Source: Domibacillus epiphyticus (GTDB lineage: Bacteria; Bacillota; Bacilli; Bacillales; Domibacillaceae). Taken from it: a stretch of 64,000 bases of DNA. A program made the translations under genes and the position numbers. The stretch covers positions 1 to 64,000 of the forward strand of contig NZ_MSFI01000005.1 in assembly GCF_001975785.1 (NCBI RefSeq), given 5' to 3'. Each line of letters begins with the position of its first letter. The stretch's first letter is position 1. Below the pieces are notes generated by a model that worked only from the letters and a program-made list of their open reading frames with translations, had not been told where the DNA came from and did no database searches. Positions 34,521 through 43,494 of this stretch are shown in pieces.

Positions 34521-35432
34521 TTAAAAAATTCCATCCAGACATTCGAGAGCTTGCTGAAGGGATTCTGTCTCGAGTTCGTCGCCGATTATGACGATAACGG
34601 AAGGCATTTTGAATGGCTGCGGCTGAAAAAAAGGCACACCGTATGCATATTGAAACAGTTCCGGCCGTTCTATAGAGTCCTCAAATTTTACAAACCCTTT
34701 CACACGAAGCACTGAATCCGGCAGTCCCGCCACCCACTTTGTGAACTCCGCACGTGGAACGTGGTTCGTAAATTCATAGGCATACGTCCGTACATGCAAA
34801 TGATGATGTGCATGGTGACCGCCTTCTGATTGGCCGCCGCCGCCAAAAGCAATTTCCCCATTCACTTTTCCAAAAACCATTTCCTGCAAGATCACTTTTT
34901 CATTCAATGAACGGATTTCTTCTTTTATGTCATCTAGTGTCTGAATCGATACCAAATCTGTTTTTGTCAACGCGACTACATCACTCCAGCGCGCCTGATC
35001 TTCCATCAATTTGCGGTGTGCAATCGGCAGTCGATTCCGCTCCTTCCACCGCGCACAGTCCACAAGTGTAATAATGCCCTTCACTTCGATTTGCATGGCA
35101 ATAATCGGTGATGTACATGCATCAAGCACTTCCATCGGATGAGCCGCACCTGTCGTTTCAACAAAGATCACATCCGGGCGATGATCTTTATAAAGTGTTA
35201 ACAGCTCTACTTCAATTTCATCTTTGATCGTACAGCAAATACAGCCATTCAGCATATCACGTACGGCAGCATCCTCACCAAGCATTGCGGAATCAACTGA
35301 CAGAGACCCGATTTCATTCATTAATACAGCCACTTTTCGTCCTGCCTGTTTTTCCTTTTCAAGAAGCTGCAGCAATAATGTCGTTTTCCCGCTTCCGAGA
35401 AATCCGCCGATAATGTATAAATCCGTCTTCAT
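34521..35432 (-). CDS. CobW/COG0523 family GTPase (metal chaperone)
   Basis: A 303-residue G3E GTPase. Walker A is GGFLGSGKTT (residues 9-18), the metal-binding CxCC motif is GCICC (63-67), ETTGAAHP follows, and TKTD gives base recognition. A His-rich linker (GGHHAHHHLH) separates the CobW C-terminal domain. Family members deliver zinc or other metals to client enzymes. No Zur-like site was found upstream. The ATG at 35432 has AAAGG about 10 bases before it and is preferred to two upstream in-frame starts. The client metal is unknown; zinc is most common. Confidence 0.85.
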   Translation of the reverse strand: MKTDLYIIGGFLGSGKTTLLLQLLEKEKQAGRKVAVLMNEIGSLSVDSAMLGEDAAVRDMLNGCICCTIKDEIEVELLTLYKDHRPDVIFVETTGAAHPMEVLDACTSPIIAMQIEVKGIITLVDCARWKERNRLPIAHRKLMEDQARWSDVVALTKTDLVSIQTLDDIKEEIRSLNEKVILQEMVFGKVNGEIAFGGGGQSEGGHHAHHHLHVRTYAYEFTNHVPRAEFTKWVAGLPDSVLRVKGFVKFEDSIERPELFQYAYGVPFFQPQPFKMPSVIVIIGDELETESLQQALECLDGIF

Positions 35433-35525
35433 TTTAATCATACCTTTCCACTTCGAAACCATAACGATTTAATATCTTATTGTATATATTTTAACGTAAA
35501 CGCTCGGGGACTAAAATCAAAATAA

Positions 35526-35552
35526 AAAGCAGGAGTACAATTCTCCCGCTTT
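35526..35552 (-). terminator. Terminator of the 44-residue ORF
   Basis: AAAGCAGGAG pairs with CTCCCGCTTT (one G-U on the transcript), overlapping the stop codon; Ts follow on the minus strand. Confidence 0.7.
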
Positions 35553-35685
35553 ATTCCGGTTTCACAACCGGCGTTAATTTTTCCGTAATTAGACTGAGCA
35601 TTTTTGAAAGATCAGTGTCTCGTTGTTCACCATGTATGCATGCTTCCTGCATCACTTCTAGCAGCGCTTCCTGTTCTCGGGTCAT
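35551..35685 (-). CDS. Small hypothetical protein, 44 residues
   Basis: A short ORF beginning MTREQEALLEVMQEACIHGE and ending KLTPVVKPE. ATG 35685 has AAGGAG at good spacing, and a terminator overlaps the stop codon, so the gene looks real despite its size. It follows the HxlR regulator by about 70 bases on the same strand and may be co-transcribed. It looks helical and acidic; no family recognised. Confidence 0.55.
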   Translation of the reverse strand: MTREQEALLEVMQEACIHGEQRDTDLSKMLSLITEKLTPVVKPE

Positions 35686-35754
35686 ATGAATTCTCCTTAA
35701 ACGTTCTCCTATGTCCCTTCCCGCGGCCTCTCCTGCTAAAACGAGGCGAAAGAC

Positions 35755-36078
35755 TTAATTTAACTGGGCTTGTTCTTTGATTTCCATCCAATCATGTGCC
35801 CAGTGCTCAATTTCACCAATGACTGCTTGAAGTGCACGTCCTTTTTCCGTCAATCGGTACTCCACTCGAACCGGCACTTCTGCATACACTTTGCGCGTAA
35901 CAATCCCCTCATCTTCCAACTCTTTCAACCGTTCTGTTAACAGCTTGCCGCTGATTGGAAAACCGGCTTTAATTTCTGAGAAACGCTGCGGACCGTCAAG
36001 AAGCTGTTTTACAACTAGGCCTGTCCATCGTTTACCAAGTAGCTGCATCGCTTTTTCAACTTTTGGGCAAAGACTCAT
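35755..36078 (-). CDS. HxlR/DUF24 family redox-type regulator
   Basis: A 107-residue winged-helix protein of the HxlR (DUF24, MarR-like) family. The conserved N-terminal cysteine lies in MSLCPKVEKAM (Cys4), and LLGKRWTGLVVKQLLDGPQRFSEI and SGKLLTERLKELEDEGIV form the DNA-binding unit. In B. subtilis, YodB, CatR and HypR of this family use that cysteine to sense quinones or hypochlorite. ATG 36078 has GAGGTG upstream. It is divergent from a nitroreductase with a GTTAC-N5-GTAAC site between, the layout of hypR/yodB target genes. Confidence 0.88.
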   Translation of the reverse strand: MSLCPKVEKAMQLLGKRWTGLVVKQLLDGPQRFSEIKAGFPISGKLLTERLKELEDEGIVTRKVYAEVPVRVEYRLTEKGRALQAVIGEIEHWAHDWMEIKEQAQLN

Positions 36079-36191
36079 CTCCACTCACCTCTTCTATTTA
36101 AAATAGTATACATGATTTTTATAAATAATGATATTTGTCCACTTTTTTAAACATTGTTTCTTGACTTTATTTTGTGAATTTTTTATATTAG

Positions 36192-36206
36192 GTTACGAAA
36201 CGTAAC
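36192..36206. promoter_or_regulatory. HxlR/DUF24-type operator
   Basis: GTTAC-N5-GTAAC inverted repeat between the divergent HxlR regulator and nitroreductase genes. The same core is found upstream of the CatE-like gene at 20763-20777. Confidence 0.65.
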
Positions 36207-36240
36207 AAAAAACCACAAAGGAAAGAAGGTATAATTTTAC

Positions 36241-36855
36241 ATGTCAAACACCCTAACAAAAATCGATCTTTACACAGCACTTGAAAACCGCCGTTCAATT
36301 TATGCTATTTCAAAAGATCATGTCGCATCAGATGAGCGCATTCAAGAAGTGGTTGAATTTATGGTGAAACATGTCCCTACTGCCTTCAACTCTCAAACAG
36401 GACGTGTAGTCATTCTTCTTGGTGAACAGCACGATAAATTATGGGATTTAACAACAGAAACACTTCGCGGTGTTGTGCCAGCTGATAGCTTTGCGCCGAC
36501 TCAGGAAAAAATGGATATGTTTAAAGCAGGATATGGCACCATATTGTTCTTCGAGGACCAATCAATTGTCCGCGGTTTGCAAGAGCAATTCGCTTTGTAC
36601 GCTGATAACTTCCCTGTCTGGTCAGAACAGGCTTCCGGCATGTTGCAGCTTGCTGTTTGGACAGGACTTGAAGCGGAAGGTTTCGGCGCTACACTTCAGC
36701 ATTACAATCCATTAATCGATGATAAAGTGGCGTCTGAATGGGATGTACCGGCTGATTGGAAATTGATCGGGCAAATGCCATTTGGCAAACCAGCTGCACC
36801 TGCTGGCGACAAAGAATTTTCGCCGCTTGAAAACCGTGTAAAAATTTACAAATAA
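36241..36855 (+). CDS. Nitroreductase family protein (Frm2/Hbn1-like group)
   Basis: A 204-residue nitroreductase-fold protein of the oxidoreductase group related to yeast Frm2/Hbn1. Visible are the ENRRSIYAISKDHV FMN-binding N-terminus, PTAFNSQTGRVVIL in the core, and the late LQHYNPLIDDKV segment. Such enzymes reduce quinones and nitro compounds. It is divergent from an HxlR regulator with a shared operator and is probably induced by electrophiles. An intrinsic terminator follows at 36864-36900. RBS GAAGGT is about 10 bases before ATG 36241. Confidence 0.85.
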   Translation: MSNTLTKIDLYTALENRRSIYAISKDHVASDERIQEVVEFMVKHVPTAFNSQTGRVVILLGEQHDKLWDLTTETLRGVVPADSFAPTQEKMDMFKAGYGTILFFEDQSIVRGLQEQFALYADNFPVWSEQASGMLQLAVWTGLEAEGFGATLQHYNPLIDDKVASEWDVPADWKLIGQMPFGKPAAPAGDKEFSPLENRVKIYK

Positions 36856-36863
36856 GCTGATGG

Positions 36864-36900
36864 AATTCCGGCCCAACAAATAGGGACCGGAATTTTTTTA
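36864..36900 (+). terminator. Terminator of the Frm2-like nitroreductase gene
   Basis: Arms AATTCCGG and CCGGAATT, the second followed by TTTTT, 9 bases after the stop codon. Confidence 0.8.
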
Positions 36901-37084
36901 AAAGAATTACTTGCGGCTTTTTTATTTCTTCGACATGCTTGGACATCACTTTCCATCAAAAGAGTAAAAACTTCTTTTAATTTATTAAAAAAACACATAA
37001 TTTTTGCATATTTGACATTCACATGACACATTTCTCCTTTAGAATAAGAATATGATTACATATATATACTCAGGAGGATTGATC

Positions 37085-37543
37085 ATGAAGAAGAAGACGA
37101 TGTCATATGTGATGACCGGTGCGCTATCAATAACAATATTTAGTGGTGTTCATTCTTCTCCAGCTCATGCAGCTTCTCCACAACTTATAAAAGAACAGAC
37201 AGCATCGTCCGTGACAAGAACAGGGACAAAGAATTTTTCGGATGTCATTGCCAAACAGGCAGCCGCTCTCGGAATTAATATAGACGGTGATGACCTGGAA
37301 ACCGCAGCGAAAAAAGTACGGGTCACAAAGTTACACAATCAAGCCAGATCGTTAAACATTGAAACGAAAGACAAAGATGAAAAATTACTCCGTCATGAAG
37401 TGAAACATGCACATGAAATAAATGTTTATGATACAGCCAACTTCTTTGGAATCGAAACAGCAGGAAAACGGATAAAAGACATTATCGACGAGATTTCACA
37501 TATCAGCCCGGAAGCAGCTTCACAATTAAATGGATTTTATTAA
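37085..37543 (+). CDS. Secreted protein of unknown function
   Basis: A 152-residue protein with a clear signal peptide: basic MKKK, hydrophobic stretch to about residue 22, and an AHA cleavage motif (PAHAAS). The mature part is polar with a predicted helical core containing AAALGINIDGDDLE, a His-rich LLRHEVKHAHEIN segment and a C-terminal DEISHISPEAAS. No family was recognised. ATG 37085 has CAGGAGG upstream. A possible TTGACA lies near 37011. The next gene, a response regulator, is 85 bases downstream beyond a terminator, so a link with it is uncertain. Confidence 0.75.
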   Translation: MKKKTMSYVMTGALSITIFSGVHSSPAHAASPQLIKEQTASSVTRTGTKNFSDVIAKQAAALGINIDGDDLETAAKKVRVTKLHNQARSLNIETKDKDEKLLRHEVKHAHEINVYDTANFFGIETAGKRIKDIIDEISHISPEAASQLNGFY

Positions 37544-37571
37544 AAAACCGGCGGCTGAAGCCGGTTTTTTT
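37542..37571 (+). terminator. Terminator of the secreted-protein gene
   Basis: AAAAAACCGG and CCGGTTTTTT perfect arms with a 9-base loop, immediately after the stop codon. Confidence 0.85.
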
Positions 37572-37627
37572 ATGGTGAAACGCTATAGTCCACCATGGAT
37601 TTTTATCTAAAAAACGAGGTGTTGATC

Positions 37628-38311
37628 ATGCAAACCATTTTAATCGCAGAAGATGAACCTGCAATCAGCCAGGTATTAAAAGTTTATCTCGCCAAAGCAG
37701 GTTTTACGGTTTTACAAGCATACAACGGTATCGACGCAGTAAATAAGTTCCACGATGAGGAGCCCAGCCTCGTGCTGCTGGATGTGATGATGCCAGGAAA
37801 AGACGGCTGGGCGGTATTAAAGGAAATTCGTAAAGAAAGTACTTGTCCAGTTATTATGCTGACGGCTCTCAATGAAGTGAATTATCGCCTTAACGGCCTC
37901 GATGGCGGTGCGGATGATTACATTGCAAAGCCGTTTATCGCGGATGAAGTTGTCGCGCGCGTGCGGGCAGTGCTGCGCCGCTCAGATGATGTTAAGCCAA
38001 TAGAAAATAATCGTACATTCGGCAGCTTAACCATTGATTTTGATGCTCACCGTGTCACGTTATCTAAAAAAGAAATTTCATTCACGCCTCGTGACTTATC
38101 GCTTTTTTTGTTTCTGGCATCTGCTCCGAACCGTACGTTTACACGAGAACAGCTGCTTGATGAAGTATGGGGGCACGATTATGACGGGAGTGACCGGGCC
38201 GTTGACTTGTCGATAAAACGCATCCGAAAAGCGTTAGCAAAATGGCCGGCATCTGAAGGGGAAATTAAAACGCTGCGTGGATTGGGGTATCAATTTGTTG
38301 TCGAGGACTAA
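37628..38311 (+). CDS. OmpR-type response regulator
   Basis: A 227-residue regulator: receiver domain with phospho-Asp52 in LLDVMMPGKDG and the ADDYIAKPF lysine, then a C-terminal winged helix (FTPRDLSLFLFLASAPNRTFTREQLLDEVWG, ending IKTLRGLGYQF). ATG 37628 has GAGGTG upstream. The downstream kinase gene overlaps its end, so the two form a two-component system. The stimulus is unknown. Confidence 0.92.
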   Translation: MQTILIAEDEPAISQVLKVYLAKAGFTVLQAYNGIDAVNKFHDEEPSLVLLDVMMPGKDGWAVLKEIRKESTCPVIMLTALNEVNYRLNGLDGGADDYIAKPFIADEVVARVRAVLRRSDDVKPIENNRTFGSLTIDFDAHRVTLSKKEISFTPRDLSLFLFLASAPNRTFTREQLLDEVWGHDYDGSDRAVDLSIKRIRKALAKWPASEGEIKTLRGLGYQFVVED

Positions 38312-39728
38312 AGGACGGCGCATTTCACTTCTTCGCTACTGGACAACACGATATGCGGTTACACTTGCAATCGGACTACTCGTTCTCGCTATGCTTTCCG
38401 TTGTCTGGATCCGCCACACGACGCTTGAAAACAAGCTGGACGTGTCTGAATTTCTGGCGGCAGAACTGGCAATCCGGATCGCTGGAAGCCAGCAGGAAGG
38501 TCACGACAGTGAGACGTATATTGATGACGATATCATTGAAGCACATGACGAACTAGCGAAAATGGACTCCCCTCCCTCTATTTTCATTACCGATGCATCT
38601 GGCACCATATTATCTGCAAGTGACCAGAAATTGTACAGCAAAGAGTCGTTTCCTGATGTCATATTAAAAAGAGAGAATGATGTGCATACATTTCCAATGA
38701 GAGATGATCATCATTCACTTGTTTATTTAATAAAAAAGCCAATCAATGTCAATGATGTCACATTTGGATGGGTTGTCATGCTCCAGGCTGAAAATCAATT
38801 TGCTGATTTAAACGATGAATATAGACTTCTTGCACTGCTTATTGCCGGAAGCGGGCTGCTTGGCTGGGCTGCGATTTATATATTGTCACGCCGGCTGGCA
38901 CGTCCAATCAGCGCAGCAGCCGCTGCAGCGAATGAAATACGAAATGGGAATTATGGTGTGTCACTCATCCCATCAAAAGTGAAAGAACAAGAAGTGTATG
39001 ACCTCGTTACATCGTTTAATGATATGGCGATCCGGCTTGAACAGCTTGAATCCATTCGCGCTGAACTGCTGGCCGGTGTCACTCATGAATTGAAAACACC
39101 GGTGACCTCAATCAGCGGTCTGCTTCAAGCGGTAAAAGATGGAGTTGTCACAGGTGAAGAAGCGGAAGAATTTATCACTATTTCACTCAACGAAACAGAA
39201 CGAATGAAAACAATGATCAATGACTTGCTTGAGTTTAATACATTTGCCGCGAATGCGTTACCAGTCTCTACTGATTCTAAGGAATTAAATTCACTGACAC
39301 GCGATGCGGTCTACGAGTGGAATTTAGCACGGAAGACAGATCGAATTTCCGTTCTTTTTCACCCGCATCATCAGGATTTGTTTGTTCTATCCGATCCGGT
39401 GCGATTTCGGCAAATTATGATGAACCTATTAAATAATGCCGCTCATGCGATTGAAGGAACAGGTAAAATAACCGTTCGAGTGTACGACAGCGAAGATTAC
39501 GCTTCAATTGATGTAATGGACACAGGTGTTGGCATCCCTGAATCAGAACAAACCCTTATTTTCGAACGGTTTTACCGGGGGGAAAATAAAAAATTTAAAG
39601 TACGCGGGCTCGGACTTGGACTTCCATTTAGCCAGCTGCTTGCACGCGCAATGGACGGCGATCTTGCATTAAAAGAAACATCTTCAACGGGAACAACATT
39701 TACTTTAACATCAAAAAAACAGCGCTGA
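38295..39728 (+). CDS. Membrane sensor histidine kinase
   Basis: A kinase of about 477 residues with two membrane helices (about residues 20-40 and 175-195) flanking an extracytoplasmic sensor domain of roughly 130 residues. A HAMP-like linker follows (SRRLARPISAAAAAANEI), then HisKA (AGVTHELKTPVTSISGL), N box IMMNLLNNAAHAI, and G boxes DTGVGIP and GLGLGLPFSQLLA. The start is uncertain: TTG 38295 (or 38298) lies within the end of the regulator gene and has GGGG upstream; GTG 38277 is the alternative. It is the partner of the preceding regulator. A terminator (39720-39749) closes the pair. Confidence 0.87.
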   Translation: MLSRTKGRRISLLRYWTTRYAVTLAIGLLVLAMLSVVWIRHTTLENKLDVSEFLAAELAIRIAGSQQEGHDSETYIDDDIIEAHDELAKMDSPPSIFITDASGTILSASDQKLYSKESFPDVILKRENDVHTFPMRDDHHSLVYLIKKPINVNDVTFGWVVMLQAENQFADLNDEYRLLALLIAGSGLLGWAAIYILSRRLARPISAAAAAANEIRNGNYGVSLIPSKVKEQEVYDLVTSFNDMAIRLEQLESIRAELLAGVTHELKTPVTSISGLLQAVKDGVVTGEEAEEFITISLNETERMKTMINDLLEFNTFAANALPVSTDSKELNSLTRDAVYEWNLARKTDRISVLFHPHHQDLFVLSDPVRFRQIMMNLLNNAAHAIEGTGKITVRVYDSEDYASIDVMDTGVGIPESEQTLIFERFYRGENKKFKVRGLGLGLPFSQLLARAMDGDLALKETSSTGTTFTLTSKKQR

Positions 39729-39749
39729 CGTGACCGTCGGCGCTGTTTT
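39720..39749 (+). terminator. Terminator of the two-component operon
   Basis: CAGCGCTGACG and CGTCGGCGCTG arms (one bulge) enclosing the kinase stop codon, then TTTTCCTTT. The facing yclQ-like gene ends just beyond. Confidence 0.75.
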
Positions 39750-39752
39750 CCT

Positions 39753-40712
39753 TTATTCTGAAATTCCTTTTTCGATCTCGTCAGCTTGTGCAAGGACAGA
39801 TTGAAGTCCTCCGCCTGATAAATACCAGACATTTGGATCAAGATAGATAACGTTATCGTTTTTAATCGCTTTTGTATTTTTCACAAGATCATTTTCAACC
39901 ACTTGCTTTACAGAGGATTCTCCCCCCACTACAATTGCACCGCGGTCAACAACGAACAAGTAATCAGGATCTGTTTCCACAAGATATTCAAATGATACAC
40001 TTTGTCCGTGAGTCGATACTTCAATGTTTTCATCAGCTGGTTTCACACCAAATACATCATGAATAATACCAAAGCGTGATGCAGGACCATACGCACTGAT
40101 CTTTCCTTCATTCGCCAGAATGACAAGACCATTTCCTTCCATTGTGGACGCTTTTTCCTTCAGTGCAGCTACTTTTTCATCGATTGCCGTTAACTTTTCT
40201 TCTACTTCAGCTTCTTTGCCAAAAATTTCACCGATTATTGTCGCATTTTTCTTAAAAGATTCCATGTACTTTGATTCGTCTACTGCAAGGTAAACCGTTG
40301 GAGCAATTTCCGCAAATTGATCGTAAAGATCCATTTGACGGCCTGAGATCACGATTAAATCTGGTGCAAGGTCGTTTATTTTTTCAAAATCCGGCTCTTT
40401 CAAGCTTCCTGTATTTGCATATTTTTCATCTTCAAACTGTGATAAGTAATCTGGAATGTTTTCTTTTGGAAGACCAACTGGCTCAACGCCAAGTTCTGCC
40501 ATTGTATCAAGTGTTCCAAAATCGAAAACAACAACTTTTTCCGGATTCACCGGCACAACAGTTTCATCAAGTTCGTGTTTAACCGTTACCTCAGTCGGTT
40601 TTTCATTGCTTTCTGCCGGCTCTTTGCTTTCTCCGCCTGATGTTGAAGAATTGCACGCTGCTGCGATCATCGCAAACAACGCCATGACAATTAATAATAA
40701 ATACTTTTTCAT
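39753..40712 (-). CDS. yclQ: Siderophore-binding lipoprotein (YclQ/petrobactin type)
   Basis: A 319-residue iron-siderophore binding protein. The lipoprotein signal ends AMIAAACNSS (Cys20). The bilobal helical-backbone fold of class III binding proteins follows, with VVVFDFGTLDTMAELG and the conserved ending region. Best match by eye is B. subtilis YclQ, which binds petrobactin. It is the last gene of a yclNOPQ-ordered operon. Substrate by homology. Confidence 0.87.
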   Translation of the reverse strand: MKKYLLLIVMALFAMIAAACNSSTSGGESKEPAESNEKPTEVTVKHELDETVVPVNPEKVVVFDFGTLDTMAELGVEPVGLPKENIPDYLSQFEDEKYANTGSLKEPDFEKINDLAPDLIVISGRQMDLYDQFAEIAPTVYLAVDESKYMESFKKNATIIGEIFGKEAEVEEKLTAIDEKVAALKEKASTMEGNGLVILANEGKISAYGPASRFGIIHDVFGVKPADENIEVSTHGQSVSFEYLVETDPDYLFVVDRGAIVVGGESSVKQVVENDLVKNTKAIKNDNVIYLDPNVWYLSGGGLQSVLAQADEIEKGISE

Positions 40713-40730
40713 TTTATGGTCGTCTCCTTA

Positions 40731-41489
40731 TTAACTGAAATACACGCAAATTTTTTGGTTATTTATTTCTTGAATAGACATATCCATTCCGTAAACTTGT
40801 TTTAACGTCAGGCTTGTAATAATTTCATTGACTGTCCCTTGCGCTTCGATTTTTCCGTCTTTTAACGCGACGATGTAATCGGAGTAAACAGAAGCAAAGT
40901 TAATATCATGAATGACAATTAAAACGGTTTTACCTAGATCATCCGCCAAGCGGCGAAGTACTTTCATAATTTGCACAGAATGTTTCATATCAAGATTATT
41001 CAACGGCTCATCAAGCAAAATATATTCTGTATCCTGGGCAATAGTCATCGCAATAAATGCGCGCTGTTTTTGCCCGCCGGACAGCTGATCTAGATATTTG
41101 TCCTGCATATCTTCAAGTTCCATGTAACGGATCGCTTTATCGATAAAAGCGTGGTCTTCTTTTGTCAGCTTCCCTTGTGAGTATGGAAACCGGCCAAATG
41201 AGACCAGGTCTCGTACAGACAGCCTCAGACTTAAATGGTTTGACTGCTTTAAAATAGCTATTTTTTTCGCGAGATCACGGCTTTTTGTTTCATTTACTTT
41301 TTGCCCGTCGATGAGTACTTCACCTGTATCCGCCGACAGCAGTCTGCTAATAATGGAAAGGAGTGTACTCTTCCCGGCACCGTTCGGACCGATAAAAGAT
41401 GTAATCTTGCCTTTTTCAATATTGACTGACACATCATCTACAACCGCTTTTAATCCGTATGATTTCGAGACTGAATGTACTTCTACCAT
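40731..41489 (-). CDS. yclP: Siderophore ABC transporter ATPase
   Basis: A 252-residue FecE-like ATPase with Walker A GPNGAGKST, signature LSGGQKQRAFIAM, Walker B YILLDEPLNNLD and the switch His in IVIHDINFAS. It begins at the last base of the permease gene, so translation is coupled. It powers the YclN/YclO-type permease pair. Normal length. Confidence 0.9.
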   Translation of the reverse strand: MVEVHSVSKSYGLKAVVDDVSVNIEKGKITSFIGPNGAGKSTLLSIISRLLSADTGEVLIDGQKVNETKSRDLAKKIAILKQSNHLSLRLSVRDLVSFGRFPYSQGKLTKEDHAFIDKAIRYMELEDMQDKYLDQLSGGQKQRAFIAMTIAQDTEYILLDEPLNNLDMKHSVQIMKVLRRLADDLGKTVLIVIHDINFASVYSDYIVALKDGKIEAQGTVNEIITSLTLKQVYGMDMSIQEINNQKICVYFS

Positions 41490-42436
41490 TATTTTTTACT
41501 CTCCTTTAATAACAAGTAAATAAAGTAACTACCGCCGACAAAGTTTATGATCACGCTCAGCTGGGTCGAAAACGTAAATACATGTTCAACGAGCATTTGC
41601 CCGCCGGCAAGTGCGACGATCGATATGAGCATTGACGCAAAGATTAATGTGGAGTGCTTGTACGTTCGGAACATTTCGTAAGCGACATTGACAACAAGCA
41701 AACCTAAAAACGTAATGGGCCCAACCAGTGCGGTCGCCACAGAAATAAGAATTGCGACAATGACTAGAAGCCTTTTGACGGTATAATCGTAATCAACACC
41801 AAGGTTGATCGCTGTTTCTTTTCCTAATGCCAGCACATCCAGATATTTAACGAACTTTGTTAAATACAACAGCACCACACCAGTAATGATCGCCGCCATA
41901 ATGAGAACTTCTGTCTGAATATTATTAAAGCTCGCAAACATGCGGTCTTGAATAATCTGAAATTCATTCGGATCAATAAGCACTTGCATAAATGATGTGA
42001 AACTGCCGAAAAACGTACCGAAAATTAACCCGAGTAAAAGCAAAAAGTAAATGTTCTGCCCTTCACGGCGAAATAACAGCCGATATAGAATAAGTGCGAA
42101 TACAACCATAAAGGCGATTGAAATCGCAAAATTGATTTGTTTGTTCATGACCGTCAAACTTGTTGAACCGAGGAAAAACACGAGCGTTGTCTGAACGAGC
42201 ATGTAAAGCGAATCCAGACCGATAATGCTTGGTGTTAATATCCGGTTGTTAGTGACGGTTTGAAATAAAAGTGTTGCAATCGCGATCACCGAACCTGTCA
42301 ATACAATGGCAGCGATCTTTTCAGCGCGACGCGGCAGAGCATAGTCCCAATTGGGTCCAAGTTCAATAAACATGTACCCTGCAATGGAAGCACCCGCCAG
42401 AATAAATAACAGCAACAATTTGCTCTTTTCACGCAT
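41489..42436 (-). CDS. yclO: Siderophore ABC permease YclO type
   Basis: A 315-residue FecCD-family permease with about nine helices; it carries the family-typical LGKETAINLGVDYDYTVKRLL segment and GPITFLGLLVVN. It overlaps the upstream permease gene by 8 bases. With YclN it forms the heterodimeric channel for iron-petrobactin import in the proposed assignment. Confidence 0.9.
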   Translation of the reverse strand: MREKSKLLLLFILAGASIAGYMFIELGPNWDYALPRRAEKIAAIVLTGSVIAIATLLFQTVTNNRILTPSIIGLDSLYMLVQTTLVFFLGSTSLTVMNKQINFAISIAFMVVFALILYRLLFRREGQNIYFLLLLGLIFGTFFGSFTSFMQVLIDPNEFQIIQDRMFASFNNIQTEVLIMAAIITGVVLLYLTKFVKYLDVLALGKETAINLGVDYDYTVKRLLVIVAILISVATALVGPITFLGLLVVNVAYEMFRTYKHSTLIFASMLISIVALAGGQMLVEHVFTFSTQLSVIINFVGGSYFIYLLLKESKK

Positions 42437-43379
42437 AATCCCGTCTCCTCATCAACAAATAAATGAATATACCGCTTCCGATGACCCCGACTGTAAGACC
42501 GATCGGAATTTCGTACGGATAGATGAGAACGCGGCCGAGAATATCGCAAAACAAAATGAATACCGCACCGAGCAGCGCTGTGTCAGACAGACTGTTTTTC
42601 AAATTGTCCCCTTTATAGATAGACACAATATTAGGGACGACAAGACCGAGAAACGGAATGAGTCCAACTGTCAGCACAACCAGTGTTGTCGATAAGGCAA
42701 CGATCACTAAACCAACATTGACCGCCTGCTTGTAATTCAGGCCGAGGTTACGAGCAAAATCTTCCCCCATGCCGGCAATGGTAAACCTGTCTGCAAATAT
42801 GTATGCAATGAAAACAAGCGGAATGCTGATATATAGCATTTCATAGCGACCAGCTGTAATCATCGAAAAATCTCCCTGCAGCCATGCCGACATGTTTTGA
42901 ATTAAATCATGCTTATATGCGAAAAACGTTGTAATTGAACTGATAATATTCCCGAACATTAATCCGACGAGTGGAATGAAAATCGGATCTTTCATTTTCA
43001 CCTTGTCGAGTATTTTCATAAATAAAAACGTACCGGCAAGCGAGAAAATAAACGCGACAACCATTTTTTCAAACGGACTTGCTGACGTAAAAACAATAAG
43101 CGCGATTAAAATACCGAATCGAGCAGAATCCATCGTTCCTGCTGTTGTCGGTGACACGAATTTATTTCGGCTTAACTGCTGCATAATAAACCCGCTTATA
43201 CTAAGCGTGACACCGGCAATTAAAATACTAATCAGTCTCGGTACACGGCTTTGCCAGAAAATTTCCGTCTGCTGGTCGCTGAATCGGAATAAATCAAGCG
43301 GAGATATGCTCGTCACGCCGACAAATAATGATGTAATTGACAATAAAATGAGCAAAACAACTAAGTAACGTTTTTTCAT
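42429..43379 (-). CDS. yclN: Siderophore ABC permease YclN type
   Basis: A 316-residue FecCD permease from the ATG at 43379 (MKKRYLVVLLILLS), chosen because the longer in-frame upstream stretch is atypical and no better site precedes it; AGG lies about 8 bases before. Segments WQSRVPRLISILIAGVTLSISG and VGLIPFLGLVVPN are typical. It is the first gene of the operon, with a Fur box about 40-60 bases upstream. It is expressed under iron limitation if that box is functional. Confidence 0.88.
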   Translation of the reverse strand: MKKRYLVVLLILLSITSLFVGVTSISPLDLFRFSDQQTEIFWQSRVPRLISILIAGVTLSISGFIMQQLSRNKFVSPTTAGTMDSARFGILIALIVFTSASPFEKMVVAFIFSLAGTFLFMKILDKVKMKDPIFIPLVGLMFGNIISSITTFFAYKHDLIQNMSAWLQGDFSMITAGRYEMLYISIPLVFIAYIFADRFTIAGMGEDFARNLGLNYKQAVNVGLVIVALSTTLVVLTVGLIPFLGLVVPNIVSIYKGDNLKNSLSDTALLGAVFILFCDILGRVLIYPYEIPIGLTVGVIGSGIFIYLLMRRRDYA

Positions 43380-43418
43380 GGCTTGTCCTAACCTTTGTAT
43401 TACTGTCAACAAAATGAT

Positions 43419-43437
43419 GATAGAGAGATTCATTCTC
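43419..43437. promoter_or_regulatory. Fur box upstream of the siderophore operon
   Basis: GATAGAGAGATTCATTCTC matches the 19-base Fur consensus at about 14 positions and lies directly upstream of the yclN-like gene. Confidence 0.65.
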
Positions 43438-43494
43438 AATTGAAATGAAAAATATAGATGCCGATTGAGAACCGGCAATCATTGTTCATCATGT

